A DNA stretch of 64,000 nt. It comes from Bog-159 sp963785255. GTDB lineage: Bacteria > Acidobacteriota > Terriglobia > Bryobacterales > Bryobacteraceae. Each line of letters begins with the position of its first letter. Position 1 is the first letter of the stretch. Below are positions 62,837 to 64,000 of this stretch, piece after piece. The position numbers and the translations under genes are program-made. The stretch is taken from contig CAWAUR010000011.1 of the NCBI GenBank assembly GCA_963785255.1, positions 1 through 64,000 on the forward strand, in the 5' to 3' direction. The notes under the pieces were generated by a model. It had not been told where the DNA came from. It searched no databases and saw only the letters and a program-made list of their open reading frames with translations.

Positions 62837-63712
62837 CTACGGGTCCTTGGTAAACCACGGACTGTTGGCTGGTCCGGGACCGGTGTTCCGGCGAATGTAC
62901 CCGTGCTGGGCGGGCTGGCCGGGCGGATTAGGCGCAAACACGCCCCTCACATTCAAGTAATAAGTCTTCCTAGTTGCATCCCATAGACATTGGAACGAGA
63001 ACTGGAAGTGGAAGATGGCGCCTAAACGGGCGATCACGTCTCGCGCGGGCTCTCCGCCGGCACTCATCGTGAGGGTGTCCCCCCAGTGAAACGGCGTATT
63101 GAGCACCTCGACGTGCGCCCCGCTCTCACGCGAAATCGTCGTGGCGAGCAGTTGCAGAGTCTCGATGGATCCGCGTGTCGCCAAAGGGAAGCTCACGGGA
63201 TAGCTCATCACGGGCGTCACATTACGCATGAGTCCCGTCGAGGCTCGGATCTGCTTCGGCACGACATCGATTCGATCGGCATTTTGGACTATATCGTAAA
63301 CCCCGGGAAAGCCGTCGTTTCGATACGCGGCAAGCACTGTTTGCGCCGCGGCTCCGGCGCTGGTCTGGCCCTCCAGACTGACGCTGAAGTCGACGGCGGG
63401 AAGCGAGCGGAATACGATGGTGGAGCCATCCGTCTGCTTGATTGGGGTGCTTGTTAAGTCCTGATCGCTCTCGAACGGCGCCTCCTCGAAGGTGATAGGG
63501 ACCAGATAGCTTTGCTGAAGCATGTCCAGCACGTCGGCTAGCGGTTCCGGGATATGCACACTTAGAGTGGTCGAGCCGGCTCCGCCAGCTGCCGGCGCGC
63601 CGGTCTGCGCTTGGGTGGAGGACAGGAGCCGGCACGAAGCGACAAGGATCGCGGCCGCACTCGATGAGCGAAGCGGGCGCCGCGCCCGGGGGATGAAGTC
63701 TTGGGATTTCAT
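62837..63712 (-). CDS. Exported hypothetical protein, STN/secretin-like region
   Basis: 291 residues. Signal-like N-terminus (SSSAAAILVASC). Middle: LSVHIPEPLADVLDMLQQSY, followed by LVPITFEEAPFE, reminiscent of STN/secretin-type short domains found in acidobacterial secreted proteins. ATG at 63712, set by GAGGAG nine bases upstream. Last complete gene; the upstream neighbour on the same strand leaves the window. Confidence 0.68.
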   Translation of the reverse strand: MKSQDFIPRARRPLRSSSAAAILVASCRLLSSTQAQTGAPAAGGAGSTTLSVHIPEPLADVLDMLQQSYLVPITFEEAPFESDQDLTSTPIKQTDGSTIVFRSLPAVDFSVSLEGQTSAGAAAQTVLAAYRNDGFPGVYDIVQNADRIDVVPKQIRASTGLMRNVTPVMSYPVSFPLATRGSIETLQLLATTISRESGAHVEVLNTPFHWGDTLTMSAGGEPARDVIARLGAIFHFQFSFQCLWDATRKTYYLNVRGVFAPNPPGQPAQHGYIRRNTGPGPANSPWFTKDP

Positions 63713-63734
63713 GGTTTTGCTCCTCAGTGACCTG

Positions 63735-64000
63735 TTAGTGGGGATAAGTCGAGGCAATTCCATCCTTCGAAACCACCTCGCTCGCCGGGTTCACAGTAAC
63801 GGTCAGCGTATGCTTTGCGAAGGTTTGGTTCCCACAGCCGTCCAGGTCGTTTTCGATGATCATGACCTGCGGAGCTGTCGCCTTGCATGGAAGCGATCCC
63901 GCAAGGACCGTCCTGTAGAAGCTGAGACCAGCTGCGGTGAACCCGATCTGATCGCTCCCGTACGTGTTCGGCTGGTTCAGGGAGAGTCCGCCGACATTCC
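63735..64000 (-). CDS. Partial hypothetical protein, runs off the window
   Basis: C-terminal 88 residues of a gene whose start is outside: NVGGLSLNQPNTYGSDQIGF, FYRTVLAGSLPCKATAPQVM, CGNQTFAKHTLTVTVNPASE, end ASTYPH. Beta-rich, two Cys; the style is that of secreted acidobacterial proteins. Ends 22 bp upstream of the preceding feature's start, so the two are an operon. Confidence 0.6.
   Translation of the reverse strand, partial: NVGGLSLNQPNTYGSDQIGFTAAGLSFYRTVLAGSLPCKATAPQVMIIENDLDGCGNQTFAKHTLTVTVNPASEVVSKDGIASTYPH

Overview
The window looks like chromosomal DNA from an acidobacterium, most plausibly the Solibacter/Bryobacter group. This rests on sequence style, not on a search: high GC, a VWFA-related acidobacterial-type secreted protein, CadC-like winged-helix/PD40-propeller fusions, a truncated ADOP-type ABC permease, a DUF2934 protein, a PEP-CTERM protein, HAF-type repeats and TlpA/TPR secreted proteins.

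Layout. 0-5 kb: a PEBP-like lipoprotein gene and a DUF4159 gene, separated by a 3.36 kb IS1595-family element (630-3993) with 24-bp inverted ends, an exact 8-bp target duplication, a twice-frameshifted transposase and four passenger genes. 4.9-5.8 kb: three tandem ~300-bp repeats, each encoding a 24-27 residue hydrophobic, basic-tailed peptide between RNA hairpins; this is the best candidate for an undescribed system. 5.8-8.6 kb: a Mg-type operon (M-box riboswitch and terminator, Nramp-related transporter, small membrane protein, PhoU). 8.8-17 kb: TlpA-like, PEP-CTERM, alkyltransferase-like and POTRA/HEAT-like proteins and a TadE-TadE-TadG cluster. 17-30.8 kb: transpeptidase, MaeB malic enzyme, molybdopterin oxidoreductase with a lipoprotein, UlaG-like hydrolase, a polytopic membrane protein and a TldD/PmbA pair. 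31-44.3 kb: accessory zone with vapBC and brnTA modules whose toxins are broken, an intact tacAT-like pair, two CadC/PD40 regulators, DUF151 nuclease and miaB, decayed fragments of those last two genes placed on either side, and a broken HAF-repeat gene. 44.3-50.6 kb: YCII-like pair, rplU-rpmA-obgE, an unknown two-gene unit and mmsA. 50.6-64 kb: remnant toxin-antitoxin pair, truncated ADOP permease, MFS exporter, DUF885 protein, two VOC proteins, VWFA protein, glgC, DedA and a final secreted protein running off the window.

A second theme is the many intergenic palindromic repeats. One family is a mosaic of short palindromes (consensus pieces TGTGGGGCAGGC, GGGCCTACGAGGCCC, TAGGACAGGCCTCC); another is built on GACCGCTCCCT-ACGGTCGCGGCT. 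They sit directly at gene ends, supply the TAG stop codon of at least five genes, lie in frame inside the pmbA gene, and mark the broken edges of two decayed genes.

Limits: everything was read by eye from sequence and translation. No database search, folding program or alignment was run. Start codons were moved from the longest frame where a Shine-Dalgarno sequence or a leader peptide argued for it.
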